From Ilyomonas sp965219515 (GTDB taxonomy: Bacteria; Bacteroidota; Bacteroidia; Chitinophagales; Chitinophagaceae): a stretch of DNA of 64,000 nucleotides. Where the stretch lies: positions 248,001 through 312,000 of the forward strand of contig OZ244776.1 in assembly GCA_965219515.1 (NCBI GenBank), written 5' to 3'. The notes beneath the pieces are model-generated. The model saw only the letters and a program-made list of their open reading frames with translations. It had not been told where the DNA came from and ran no database searches. How positions within the stretch are numbered: position 1 is the first letter of the stretch; each line of letters starts with the position of its first letter. This document shows, piece by piece, positions 7,954-15,660 of the stretch. The translations under genes were made by a program, and so were the position numbers.

Positions 7954-8129
7954 AAAGTATTGCCAATGGTGGGTAATTTAAAACCCTTCGCCTGGCAACC
8001 GAAGTTCATTATTTATTAAAACATTAAAATTTATTCTGATGTTAAAAGAGTTTCTTCCGCCCGAACCAAAGCGGACAAGCGATATGCTGTTAATTGCTCC
8101 AACGTCCAGCCCCACTATTGGCCAATACT
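7954..8129. repeat. Long imperfect palindrome, repeat copy A
   Basis: A 61-bp segment at 7954-8014 recurs at 9090-9151 with the exact shared blocks AAAGTATTGCC and CCGAAGTTCATTATTT. Inside it TTGCCA/TGGCAA and GGGT/ACCC arms form a hairpin. A further arm at 8110-8129, whose complement reads AGTATTGGCCAATAGTGGGG, mirrors the start of the repeat, so the whole 176 bp can fold on itself. It lies between the lipocalin-like gene and the ABM relic. No protein is encoded. Confidence 0.7.
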
Positions 8130-8167
8130 CTTGCTATCGGTAGTTTTATTACTCCACAAAAGTTTCT

Positions 8168-8599
8168 TTAATTATTTACTTTCTGCCATAAAATCTCTAT
8201 TTCAGTACCATCATCAAGCTTTAATTCTTCAGTCAATTTATCGCCATCAACAGTTTCTGTAATCAAACTTCTGTCTCGGTAAATATCATTCCAGTTAGGA
8301 AAGGTGCATGCGATAATATGCTCATTTAGAAAGTCTCCTTCGCTGTCAACTTTGTATGTGCCATAAACACCTAAAGTGCCGGCAATCGCAGCCTTATTTT
8401 CTTCGGGTGTTCCCGATAAGCGGTCATTAGATTTAAATTTTGGAATATCCGGGTTAACGATGACATCAGTAAAATAAAAATCTTCCGTAAAAATCAATAT
8501 CCCTTTTGGATTTGAACCATATAAAGGCTGATTCTTGCCTTTGGGATCCAATTGTGCCGATACCATTAGCCATGTGCCTGCAACTTTATTTTTTTTCAT
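8168..8599 (-). CDS. Lipocalin-like domain protein
   Basis: 143-residue protein of the lipocalin-like group Lipocalin_5 (PF13924-type). It opens with the signature KVAGTWLMVSAQ (GTW strand), followed by NPKGILIFTEDFYFTDVI, a central GTLGVYGTYKVDSEGDF and a C-terminal DGTEIEILWQKV strand. No signal peptide. Family members are small beta-barrel proteins of unknown ligand, common in Bacteroidota. It is the last gene of a minus-strand unit after a cupin and a stand-alone AraC-type helix-turn-helix protein. A long palindrome follows its 3' end. Confidence 0.8.
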   Translation of the reverse strand: MKKNKVAGTWLMVSAQLDPKGKNQPLYGSNPKGILIFTEDFYFTDVIVNPDIPKFKSNDRLSGTPEENKAAIAGTLGVYGTYKVDSEGDFLNEHIIACTFPNWNDIYRDRSLITETVDGDKLTEELKLDDGTEIEILWQKVNN

Positions 8600-8662
8600 A
8601 TTCTTAATTAATAATTTAGGGACAAAATTAGTTACTCATCCAAATTTTTTGTGGTGAAAAGT

Positions 8663-9019
8663 TCAGTTTTTATTAAGTGCCAGTTTATATTGAGATGGTG
8701 TTTGACCTGTGTAATGTTTGAAGAACTTTGTAAAATTAGATGGGTCGTAATCAAACATAAAAGCTACGTCAGAGATTTTATATTTTGCATCCTGTAATAA
8801 TTCTTTAGAAACTTTTATAAGCTCTTCTTCAAAAAAAGAACACGGCGATTTACCTGTAACAGCTTTTATTGTATTACTCAGATGCCTTGCCTGAATGTGC
8901 ATTTTTTCACTTATATATTTTAATCCAAGAACTTTACTTTTCCCTTCTTTTACCTCCTGTAAATGTTGATACATCAACTTAAAGTAGATGTCCGTTATTT
9001 TTTGCCTGCGGTTCGTCAT
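8663..9019 (-). CDS. Stand-alone AraC-type HTH regulator
   Basis: 118-residue protein consisting almost only of an AraC/XylS DNA-binding domain. The first helix-turn-helix is around LGLKYISEKMHIQARHLSN. The second is in ISDVAFMFDYDPSNFTKFF, which fits the classic GFxxxSxFxxxFK consensus, followed by HYTGQTPSQYK. There is no sensor domain, so it would respond by abundance or through a partner. It sits between the cupin (9146-9655) and the lipocalin-like gene and probably regulates this unit. Confidence 0.85.
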   Translation of the reverse strand: MTNRRQKITDIYFKLMYQHLQEVKEGKSKVLGLKYISEKMHIQARHLSNTIKAVTGKSPCSFFEEELIKVSKELLQDAKYKISDVAFMFDYDPSNFTKFFKHYTGQTPSQYKLALNKN

Positions 9020-9089
9020 ATTAAAAGTTTATCTTGAAAAGGATGCCAAATAAGTCGCCCGAGGTATGGTTTTAAAATTACCACTAACG

Positions 9090-9151
9090 AAAGTATTGCC
9101 GATGGTGGGGTAGTTGAATACCCTCCGCTTGACATCCGAAGTTCATTATTT
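9090..9151. repeat. Intergenic palindromic repeat, copy B
   Basis: 62-bp copy of the repeat at 7954-8014. GGGTA/TACCC arms give a hairpin. On the minus strand it begins inside the final codons of the cupin gene, and the shared block AATAATGAACTTCGG supplies the cupin stop codon (complement of 9146-9148). Its other end abuts CACTAACG. Only one half of the longer palindrome seen in copy A is present. Confidence 0.7.
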
Positions 9152-9655
9152 CTTATCAAGATAATCGGGTGGGTAAACTTTTTGACCGTGCTTTTCCGCA
9201 ATTTCCGCTATTCTTTTCATCGCTTCGGGATTATCCATTGGCGGCGGTGGAAGAAATTCATCGATAGCTACCGGCTTACCAATTTCCATGAAAAACTCTT
9301 TCAGACCAGCAGGTACAACTGTACATAGCAAAACTGCTTTTTGATTCGTCTTGTTTTTGAAATCATGGATAATGCCTCCTTTCGGGATAGTTACGAAAGA
9401 ACCTTTTTTAGCAATGTAAGTGCCTGCTTCAGAATTCACCTCTACTTCACCTTCAACCACATAAAAAGATTCAAAAAAATCAGCATGAGAATGTGGACCA
9501 GGACCACCGTTTGGAGGAATATTAAATTCCATTGTTGAGAAAGCGTTATCTGTTTCTTTTCCAGATATTAGTATGCGATATGTATCGCCAACTACTGAAA
9601 TATTTTCTCCCTCATCAGCTGATATTACTATTGGGTTTTTTTTCATATTATTCAT
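9146..9655 (-). CDS. Cupin-domain protein (copy 1)
   Basis: 169-residue single-domain cupin. Metal-binding cupin motif 1 is GPGPHSHADFFESFYVVEGE (about residues 52-71), with two His and a Glu. Motif 2 is around VTIPKGGIIHDFKN, with one His. A proline-rich linker precedes a C-terminal helical tail. It could act as a small dioxygenase or an isomerase, or bind a ligand. Two ATG codons (9655 and 9646) compete for the start. It is first in a minus-strand unit with an AraC-type regulator and a lipocalin-like protein. Its 3' end is fused to an intergenic repeat, so the last residues may be repeat-derived. Confidence 0.85.
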   Translation of the reverse strand: MNNMKKNPIVISADEGENISVVGDTYRILISGKETDNAFSTMEFNIPPNGGPGPHSHADFFESFYVVEGEVEVNSEAGTYIAKKGSFVTIPKGGIIHDFKNKTNQKAVLLCTVVPAGLKEFFMEIGKPVAIDEFLPPPPMDNPEAMKRIAEIAEKHGQKVYPPDYLDKK

Positions 9656-9761
9656 TTTCTTGTTTTGTGATGAATTTATGTTTATGTCGTAAGCAAAATG
9701 TTTTGTTTGCCGCTTGCAACAAATATTTTAGTTGCTGAGAATTTATTGTCTGCTATAATCT

Positions 9762-10070
9762 TTATGGCAGTTTGGATGACATTACTTTGCTTTCTACATT
9801 AGTGATTTTGCTTTTGTCAAAGCCTGCCATATCATCCGCAAATTCTTTGCTTTTCATGTAGCGTTCATCTATTTCTTTAATATTCGCATCGTCTGAAAAA
9901 GATATGATAGCTATTACCTGATTTTCGCTTTCAGATGTTTTACCAATCCAAACTCCTTTAACCTGAACACCAAACTTTGGCAGGCTTTCAATGTGTTTAG
10001 TCCAATGCTCTGTAACATATTTCTCTGCTGTATTTTTATCTGTAAGCGTATAAATTCTTAATTGTTCCAT
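9762..10070 (-). CDS. NIPSNAP-like small protein
   Basis: 102-residue protein with a dimeric alpha/beta-barrel pattern. The opening strand MEQLRIYTLTDKNTAEKYV and the segment HIESLPKFGVQVKGVWIG are typical of NIPSNAP-domain proteins. The strand QVIAIISFSDDANIKEIDER follows, then a helix with MKSKEFADDMAGFD. Function is unknown; related folds handle small lipophilic molecules. It is the last gene of a three-gene minus-strand unit, five bases after the cupin stop. Confidence 0.65.
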   Translation of the reverse strand: MEQLRIYTLTDKNTAEKYVTEHWTKHIESLPKFGVQVKGVWIGKTSESENQVIAIISFSDDANIKEIDERYMKSKEFADDMAGFDKSKITNVESKVMSSKLP

Positions 10071-10075
10071 TGTGT

Positions 10076-10603
10076 TTATTTTAAAATTGTTTGTTTACAA
10101 TACTTCTGTACTAATTCATCTAAGTGTCCGTTTTTGATACCTGCTTTGGCAAAAAAAGTAAATACCGGCTCGGCTATTTTTTGAATTCCTACCATTCTTG
10201 AATTGCTGAGGTAAACAAATAACACCAGGTCTGAAAATTTCCTGGGTGTTCCTGCATCGTTTGCCAGGCCATCGTTTGCCAGCCCTTTTAAAATGAACAT
10301 AGCATTTTCAAAGTTTTTATTGCCTGGATTAATGGTTGTGGTTATCACACATTCCTCGTTAGAGACATTGTGATAATAATGTTTTTCGTTCGGTTCAATA
10401 GTGGCAATGTCTCCTTGTATCAGATGGAGAATGTCTTTGCCTTTTCCTACTTCTAATGTGCCTTTAAACACCTCAAACGTTTCGGAAAACAAAGCGTGGT
10501 AATGCCAGGGAGTTTTTTCGCCCGGAAGAATATTCAACTCAATTGTACTTACTTTTTCAGTGGGAACTGAATGGAGCAGCTTAGCGTATCCTTGTGTTTT
10601 CAT
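10076..10603 (-). CDS. Cupin-domain protein (copy 2)
   Basis: 175-residue cupin starting at the ATG at 10603, which overlaps the stop codon of the upstream DUF4267 gene as ATGA, a sign of translational coupling. A longer frame to 10657 would overlap that gene by 58 bp and is less likely. The cupin motif is PGEKTPWHYHALFSETFEV (HxH plus Glu), and the second motif is in TIEPNEKHYYHNV. A C-terminal helical extension follows. Probably cytoplasmic and metal-binding; substrate unknown. Confidence 0.85.
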   Translation of the reverse strand: MKTQGYAKLLHSVPTEKVSTIELNILPGEKTPWHYHALFSETFEVFKGTLEVGKGKDILHLIQGDIATIEPNEKHYYHNVSNEECVITTTINPGNKNFENAMFILKGLANDGLANDAGTPRKFSDLVLFVYLSNSRMVGIQKIAEPVFTFFAKAGIKNGHLDELVQKYCKQTILK

Positions 10604-10992
10604 AACACTTTTTTTTGAGGTTTTGTCGTCAATAAAATTATTCCGAATACAAAGCAAATGATGATAGCCGTGATATGTGGCACAGCTTGCAGAACGCCGT
10701 TGTAGCTTTTGCTTAGCACAATAAGCATATCGTTAATGGGGATAATTGCTCCCGCTAATAAGGTTACGCCCAAAGCCCGCCTTTCATTCATCAATACAAA
10801 AACGCAGATCAGCAGCCCGGAAAATATATCCCTGATACCTTTTATATATTGAAACGAATAGTCGCCCTGTGCATTAAAATGGATGCCGTAACCGGCTGTT
10901 GCTACTTCAGGAGATACAAAAAAGCGAACGCCGAGAAACATCATTCCCAAGCCCGTTATAAACGCTACTACATAAGAAATTTTTGTTGCCAT
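10600..10992 (-). CDS. DUF4267-type small membrane protein
   Basis: 130-residue integral membrane protein with four hydrophobic segments: near residues 5-25 (VVAFITGLGMMFLGVRFF), 53-70 (DIFSGLLICVFVL), 73-92 (LGVTLLAGAIIPINDML) and 104-122. The middle motif FQYIKGIRDIFSG is characteristic of DUF4267 (DUF4267-like) proteins found beside SDR and regulator genes. Function unknown. It heads the three-gene unit and is translationally coupled to the cupin at 10603. Confidence 0.75.
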   Translation of the reverse strand: MATKISYVVAFITGLGMMFLGVRFFVSPEVATAGYGIHFNAQGDYSFQYIKGIRDIFSGLLICVFVLMNERRALGVTLLAGAIIPINDMLIVLSKSYNGVLQAVPHITAIIICFVFGIILLTTKPQKKVL

Positions 10993-11062
10993 AATATATT
11001 TTTATATCAGGACACAAAATTCCTATAGCATTAATTATTATTGATGCACCTCAGTTAATAAA

Positions 11063-11641
11063 TCAAGGTTGAGTTGACATTCTTTTGCGGATGCGGCTTA
11101 GTGATTGCGGCTTCACGCCAACAAATGAGGCAATATGATATTGGGAAATTCTTTGTTGCAGGTCAGCATGGGTTTTTAAAAACCTTTCATAACGCAGTTC
11201 GGGTGTTTCTGTATAAAATGAACTGACATCTTGAAGCAATTGTAAAAAAACGGCTTCGATGACAATCCTGCCAAACCGTTCTCCTTCACTAACAGTGGCA
11301 TAAAATATTTGCAGGTCATCATGCGAAATAACCAGAACATCACAGTCTTCCAAAGCCTGAATTATTTTTGAAGACGGACTTTGCGGAAGAAAACTTTCGT
11401 AATTACAGACATAGTCATTTTCCTGGGAAAAATCGTATATTTTTTCTTCGCCATTGTGATTTATATAATATCGCAGTAATCCTTTGGCAACAAAGCCAAC
11501 CTGTTTACAAATTTGTCCTTCTGCTAAAAAAAAGTCTCCCTTTTTGTACCTCTTTTCTTTAAATAAAGATGTTACGATGTCTCTCTCTGCCTGGCTTAGC
11601 GTGATGAGATTTTCTATGCTATTAAGTAATCTGTTTATCAT
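11063..11641 (-). CDS. Crp/Fnr-family transcriptional regulator
   Basis: 192 residues from the ATG at 11641, giving the length usual for Bacteroidota Crp-type regulators; a further 15 codons upstream to 11686 are open but poorly conserved in character. The cyclic-nucleotide-binding-like beta-roll includes KKGDFFLAEGQICKQVGFV and the strand GLLRYYINHNGEEKIYDF. The C-terminal helix-turn-helix is short: ISQYHIASFVGVKPQSLSRI with RKR after it. Typical cAMP contacts are not evident, so the effector is unknown. It is about 70 bp upstream of the DUF4267-cupin-NIPSNAP unit on the same strand and probably controls it. Confidence 0.88.
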   Translation of the reverse strand: MINRLLNSIENLITLSQAERDIVTSLFKEKRYKKGDFFLAEGQICKQVGFVAKGLLRYYINHNGEEKIYDFSQENDYVCNYESFLPQSPSSKIIQALEDCDVLVISHDDLQIFYATVSEGERFGRIVIEAVFLQLLQDVSSFYTETPELRYERFLKTHADLQQRISQYHIASFVGVKPQSLSRIRKRMSTQP

Positions 11642-11851
11642 TGTTGGAGGTCTCAGTCCTGGCGTTGTCGGAATACCTGAAAACATAAGCAGATAAGTGA
11701 AGCACGTATTGCTTTAAAAGTTGAAGATAAAAACAAAAGCTTTACTATCGTAATGTCCTTAAAAAGAAGTTTACAGTATCACTCTTTTCGCAGATAGCAC
11801 TGTCAGCGGCGCTTTTTGCAATGTTTTTGTAGTACACTTATGCTTTTTTTG

Positions 11852-12397
11852 TTAATACATTAACTGTTTCAGTTGTTTTAAGAACTTGAAGAACACAATG
11901 ACTATCATAACAAAATATACAAACAGTAACCATGGTAGCAACCCGTCGTACTGCAACTCAAAATCTGTAAAAAGCAACAACAATACACTAAGCAGTACAA
12001 AGATCAATGAAAATATGAACCCATTTAAAGTAAGCTTTTTCTTTTGCTCGTAAAGAATTTGGTTGCGCCTGATGTTGTCGATGTCCAATAATATTTCGGT
12101 AGTGTTTTCTATTGAAATATTGGCTTCTATAAACTTTTTCAGCAAATCGGCACCTGCCATAGTACGATCATAAATTTGTTCAACTGCAGAATAATCTTTT
12201 CTTTTTATCAGATCCAAGAGTACTTCCTCATTTCCAACCTTTCGTTTTAATACTATATTTTTCAAAAGATTAATTTCTCTTGCGCTATCCTGTAGGCGAA
12301 ATGTGGAAAAAGCACCGATTAATCCAGTTAAGGTAGCAACAATGGTGGCTATGGTTGCAAATACAAAGTATAGTGCATCGGCGCTAATCATGTGCAA
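11852..12397 (-). CDS. Hypothetical membrane protein
   Basis: 181-residue protein with three hydrophobic spans: residues about 8-28 (ALYFVFATIATIVATLTGLI), about 125-145 (FIFSLIFVLLSVLLLLF) and about 152-172. The loop between the first and second is charged and helical, with LLDLIKRKDYSAVEQIYDR, and may form a coiled coil in the cytoplasm. I recognise no family. It stands alone on the minus strand, between the Crp-type regulator and the small membrane protein at 12425. Confidence 0.6.
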   Translation of the reverse strand: MHMISADALYFVFATIATIVATLTGLIGAFSTFRLQDSAREINLLKNIVLKRKVGNEEVLLDLIKRKDYSAVEQIYDRTMAGADLLKKFIEANISIENTTEILLDIDNIRRNQILYEQKKKLTLNGFIFSLIFVLLSVLLLLFTDFELQYDGLLPWLLFVYFVMIVIVFFKFLKQLKQLMY

Positions 12398-12424
12398 TAA
12401 AAATAATGAGTTAAAGCAAATTGC

Positions 12425-12652
12425 CTACTTTATTGTCCATTTATAAAATTTCTTTTGGAGAAGTGGTATTCCCAACCCAAAAGTAGGTACTAGAAGGGTG
12501 GTTATAATAGCCGTTCTTAGCAATGGGTGGATTTTTATGATATAGGGACCAAGTATGGCAAAGACTATGCTAACAATAATGTAGGCAAATATCCAGGCAA
12601 TAATCATTAGCTTCCATATTTTGGGTTTTGTTGTTTGTTGTTTTGTTTCCAT
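12425..12652 (-). CDS. Small two-span membrane protein
   Basis: 75-residue protein with two membrane spans, LMIIAWIFAYIIVSIVFAI and LRTAIITTLLVPTFGLGIPL, joined by a short loop. This layout occurs as a free-standing small protein and as the membrane tail of some monooxygenase-domain proteins. Function unknown. It is the third gene of a minus-strand unit with the DUF6640-like protein and the NmrA-type SDR, 20 bp downstream of the former. Confidence 0.6.
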   Translation of the reverse strand: METKQQTTKPKIWKLMIIAWIFAYIIVSIVFAILGPYIIKIHPLLRTAIITTLLVPTFGLGIPLLQKKFYKWTIK

Positions 12653-12672
12653 AATATTATTTTATAATTTCC

Positions 12673-13104
12673 CTATTTGTTCTTATGATAAATCATTTCC
12701 AAACTCCTTGACACCAGTATGAAACCTGTAAGGAGCATTACAAGCATAACTACATCAACAATTAGTTGGGCAGGTGGCTGACCAGGGTAAGAAAACTCAG
12801 GATCAACCAATGCTGTTCCGGGAAATAAGATTGAACCTGACTGCGAAATCCAATACAATCCTGCGAGTATTGATGCCATTCTTAGCTTATATAAAGTATC
12901 TATCTTCTGAACCCAAATAATCCAAAGAGACAATAGCCCTATAAATGTACCAAGCAACATGGTTTGTGCATTGTGAAATTTGGCGTGTGGTGGCCAATTC
13001 GGATTATAAATATGTGTTATATTCCAGTCAAAAATGTAAGAGCCGAATGCTGACCAAAGTGCAACTATTGTAATTAATATTTTACCGATGGATATCTTTT
13101 TCAT
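12673..13104 (-). CDS. DUF6640-like membrane protein
   Basis: 143-residue protein with four membrane spans. The motif FDWNITHIYNPNWPPHAKFH, with several conserved-looking His and Trp residues after the first span, suggests the DUF6640-type proteins sometimes labelled acetyltransferase; I assign this only tentatively. Other spans are near residues 47-66, 74-95 and 113-133. It lies 15 bp after the NmrA-type gene on the same strand, so the three genes 13971-12425 likely form one operon. Confidence 0.6.
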   Translation of the reverse strand: MKKISIGKILITIVALWSAFGSYIFDWNITHIYNPNWPPHAKFHNAQTMLLGTFIGLLSLWIIWVQKIDTLYKLRMASILAGLYWISQSGSILFPGTALVDPEFSYPGQPPAQLIVDVVMLVMLLTGFILVSRSLEMIYHKNK

Positions 13105-13119
13105 AATAAAATTTTAAGG

Positions 13120-13971
13120 TTATAAGAAATTATTTTTATGTTCCCGAACAAACTGTTCAAATTTTCGCGGTTCCTGCCCTGTTATTCGTTTTACTTCTTC
13201 TGTTACATCTATTTCGCCGCCATTTGCACCAATCTTATATTGTTCAATCAAAGCATTAATCATCCAGGCAGATAAGCCCGCATTCTGCATTGCTTTACGC
13301 ATTTCTTCTTCAGTACGTTCAACTGCTCGTACTTCAATACCTAAATGATCAGAAAGAATAGTGGCTACTCTATCAAGCGTTAAAGATTCTGGTCCTGTGA
13401 GGTAATAAGTTGCTTTATCATGATTGTTTTCTGTAAGCGCTGCCTTTGCCACCAAAGCAATATCACGATGATCAATATAACTGATCTGACCATTAGCCAT
13501 CATGTGCGGAAGCATTTCTTTTGCAATCACATGCCGCGACTCAATAAAGTTTTGCATAAATCCGGTTGGGCGTAAAATTGTCCATCCAACTGGTTTGCTT
13601 CTTAAGTAGTGATCGATCTCTGCATGAGATTTTGCATACGACAATTTTGCACTCAGGTTTGCATCTGATGCAGAAATCTTTACAATGTGTCTGATGCCGG
13701 CTTTAACAGCAAGATCAATTATGCCGCATTCTCTGTTTGTGTGCTGCGCATCGGGTGGCGTTAAAAGAAAAAGCTGGTCGCAGCCTTGCATGGCTTTGCT
13801 CAGTAATGCTTTATCATCGAAATTTGCCAATGTTGCTTCAAGCCCTGATGTTTCAAATTGTTGTAGTTGTTCTTCTTTGCGGCACATGGCTCTCGCCGGT
13901 ATTTTATCTTCAGCTAACAAACGGCACAGTTCAAAACCAATACCGCCGGTTGCTCCTGTAATTAGTATCAT
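13120..13971 (-). CDS. NmrA-type NAD(P)H-binding oxidoreductase
   Basis: 283-residue atypical short-chain dehydrogenase. The nucleotide-binding motif is MILITGATGGIGFELCRLLA at residues 1-20. It continues with the FLLTPPDAQHTNRE region and WTILRPTGFMQNF, typical of the NmrA/QOR2 family, which senses or reduces with NADPH. The classic YxxxK catalytic pair is not obvious. It is first in a minus-strand operon and divergent from the AraC regulator at 14068, with a 96-bp shared promoter region that contains two direct repeats. Regulation by that AraC protein is likely. Confidence 0.85.
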   Translation of the reverse strand: MILITGATGGIGFELCRLLAEDKIPARAMCRKEEQLQQFETSGLEATLANFDDKALLSKAMQGCDQLFLLTPPDAQHTNRECGIIDLAVKAGIRHIVKISASDANLSAKLSYAKSHAEIDHYLRSKPVGWTILRPTGFMQNFIESRHVIAKEMLPHMMANGQISYIDHRDIALVAKAALTENNHDKATYYLTGPESLTLDRVATILSDHLGIEVRAVERTEEEMRKAMQNAGLSAWMINALIEQYKIGANGGEIDVTEEVKRITGQEPRKFEQFVREHKNNFL

Positions 13972-14022
13972 AATGTTTTATTTTAAGACTATTGAAACAC
14001 AAAGTTCGTTATCATATATTCG

Positions 14023-14053
14023 ATAAAATAGTTACTTTAGGGAATAAAATAGT
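14023..14053. promoter_or_regulatory. Candidate AraC-type operator (direct repeat)
   Basis: The decamer ATAAAATAGT occurs twice, at 14023-14032 and 14044-14053, offset by 21 bp or two helical turns. It lies in the 96-bp gap between the divergent NmrA-type gene and the AraC regulator gene. Same-face direct repeats are the usual binding layout for AraC-family proteins. Confidence 0.65.
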
Positions 14054-14067
14054 CGTAAAGGTTCATT

Positions 14068-15036
14068 ATGAGTATCCAAATTCAAGTACAGGAAAGCACA
14101 GAACTTTTAGCTTCCTTTGCCAAAACGGTAGGCACTTCCGTAAAAGACGGAAGAGTTGAGATTCCGCCGAAATATGGAAGCGGTTATGTGCTGGGCTTTC
14201 TGTTTGGCAACGAGTTGATGATGATTGTGCGAAACTATACATTAAAGGAAGAAGTGGTGATAAACAGGCAAATCGACAACCTGCCTAAGAGTATGGTGAT
14301 GATAGCTTTTCAAAACATACTGAAACCTGCAACAAAAAAAACCAATGATGATTTAATAAGAAAATCTTTGCCTTCGGTTACCATCAGCACACAAGGTTTT
14401 GAGCCCGAACTAGCAATTGCAGGCAATACAGAATTTAATCTTATCAAACTTTCGGTTGAAGCTTCTTATCTCAAACAATTGTTAGACATCAATGTGGGGA
14501 ATGCCATTTTGAAAAGCATTATTGAAAACCGGCAGCCATTTGTGTTTGAACAATTGTTATCTGTAGAACTGCAACAGGTAGCTTCCGAAATTACAAATGC
14601 AAAAGCAGCGGCGCCGCTGCACAGGTTTTTTTATAAGCTTAAAGCCGAAGAGTTGATTTATTATTTGTTGATGGAACTGATAAAACGCGAAGATGATAAT
14701 TTACAGGCAGTTAATGCTACCGATATAAAAGCGGTGTTTGCAGTAAAAGATAAATTGATCAGCAATATAGAAAAAGCCCCTTCAGTAACTGAATTGGCAG
14801 CTTTTGCTTTCATGAGTGATTCAAAATTGAAGCGCTTGTTTAAACAGGTATTCGGCAACACAATACACGGATACTACCAAACCATACGTATGAAGGAAGC
14901 GGCTTATTTATTAAAAGAAACAAAGCTTTCGGTTTCAGAAGTTGGCTACCAGCTTGGCTTTTCAAACCTAAGCCATTTTGCAAGAATATTTGAAGCGCAT
15001 ATCGGAATCAAGCCGAAAAAGTTTTCAATGCTTTGA
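14068..15036 (+). CDS. AraC-family transcriptional regulator
   Basis: 322-residue regulator with an N-terminal sensor region (about 1-220) and a C-terminal AraC DNA-binding domain. The first helix-turn-helix is in APSVTELAAFAFMSDSKLKR, and the second in LSVSEVGYQLGFSNLSHFAR followed by IFEAHIGIKPKKF. The layout resembles the PchR-like regulators common in Bacteroidota. It is divergent from the NmrA-DUF6640-small membrane protein operon and probably controls both directions from the repeat at 14023-14053. Confidence 0.9.
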   Translation: MSIQIQVQESTELLASFAKTVGTSVKDGRVEIPPKYGSGYVLGFLFGNELMMIVRNYTLKEEVVINRQIDNLPKSMVMIAFQNILKPATKKTNDDLIRKSLPSVTISTQGFEPELAIAGNTEFNLIKLSVEASYLKQLLDINVGNAILKSIIENRQPFVFEQLLSVELQQVASEITNAKAAAPLHRFFYKLKAEELIYYLLMELIKREDDNLQAVNATDIKAVFAVKDKLISNIEKAPSVTELAAFAFMSDSKLKRLFKQVFGNTIHGYYQTIRMKEAAYLLKETKLSVSEVGYQLGFSNLSHFARIFEAHIGIKPKKFSML

Positions 15037-15087
15037 ACTGTTGCCGGAACGTTTTGAGAGTGCAATCTATTACGGTTCGCATTAGAC

Positions 15088-15112
15088 TGTCCTATCCTAA
15101 AATAGGTTGACA
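15088..15112. repeat. Solo insertion-element-end-like palindrome
   Basis: Arms TGTC at 15088-15091 and GACA at 15109-15112 enclose CCTA/TAGG arms, giving a compact palindrome. It has the look of a terminal repeat of an IS3-type element, but no matching second end or transposase is nearby. It may be a relic or an operator. Confidence 0.3.
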
Positions 15113-15245
15113 TTTTTTAATTTAATAGATATTGTTAACTTCTAAAATTGCTTATAATGTAAGAATTTATGTTGACCTTATATTGATTGATAAACAATCA
15201 TTCTTTCGTCAGCAATCCTATTGTCAAACCAGTTGTGCGTTCGTT

Positions 15246-15659
15246 TTACATCATTGCGTGTTTGATAATTTCAAAATCCTCTTTGGATATTTCTCTAAAC
15301 CCGCTGATTAAATAAAAGCCCCACTTCTTTTTATTTTTTATGAAACCAAGCTGTTCAATCAATGGATGTATATCGGCTTCGTTGCAGCTTTTGTAATCAA
15401 CATTTCTTCTGTAAGGTTTAAAATTACTTTTAGAGTCGGGCTGATAAGGTTCATCATCTGTAATTTGTCCAATAGCTGTAAATTTTTTATATGACTTGCC
15501 TTCTTCAAATTTGTCTTTTGATGAATAGTAAATAATCCAATCGCCCTTGGAAAGCTTGCTCATATAATCTTTACGTCCATGCCCAGCCTGGGCAATTCCT
15601 TGTTTAACGCCACTGCCAACGTGGTCTTTGGAGGCAACAGCCAGAAAATACTTCGTCAT
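15246..15659 (-). CDS. EVE-domain protein (intact copy)
   Basis: 137 residues from the ATG at 15659. EVE domains belong to the PUA/YTH/ASCH group that binds modified bases in nucleic acid. Family features are the opening KYFLAVASKDHVGSGVKQG, then AQAGHGRKDYMSKLSKGDW with the GDWIIYYS strand, KKFTAIGQITDDEPYQ, and the C-terminal KKWGFYLISGFREISKEDF. The start codon lies one base after the stop of an ABM pseudogene, so the two were one operon. The paralogue at 4431-4805 is broken. Role unknown; stress or defence-linked base reading is possible. Confidence 0.88.
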   Translation of the reverse strand: MTKYFLAVASKDHVGSGVKQGIAQAGHGRKDYMSKLSKGDWIIYYSSKDKFEEGKSYKKFTAIGQITDDEPYQPDSKSNFKPYRRNVDYKSCNEADIHPLIEQLGFIKNKKKWGFYLISGFREISKEDFEIIKHAMM

Positions 15660-15660
15660 A

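Noticed and set aside
9016..9201. 61-codon minus frame across repeat copy B
   Set aside because: It lies over the palindromic repeat and cupin 3' end in another frame and has no family signal.
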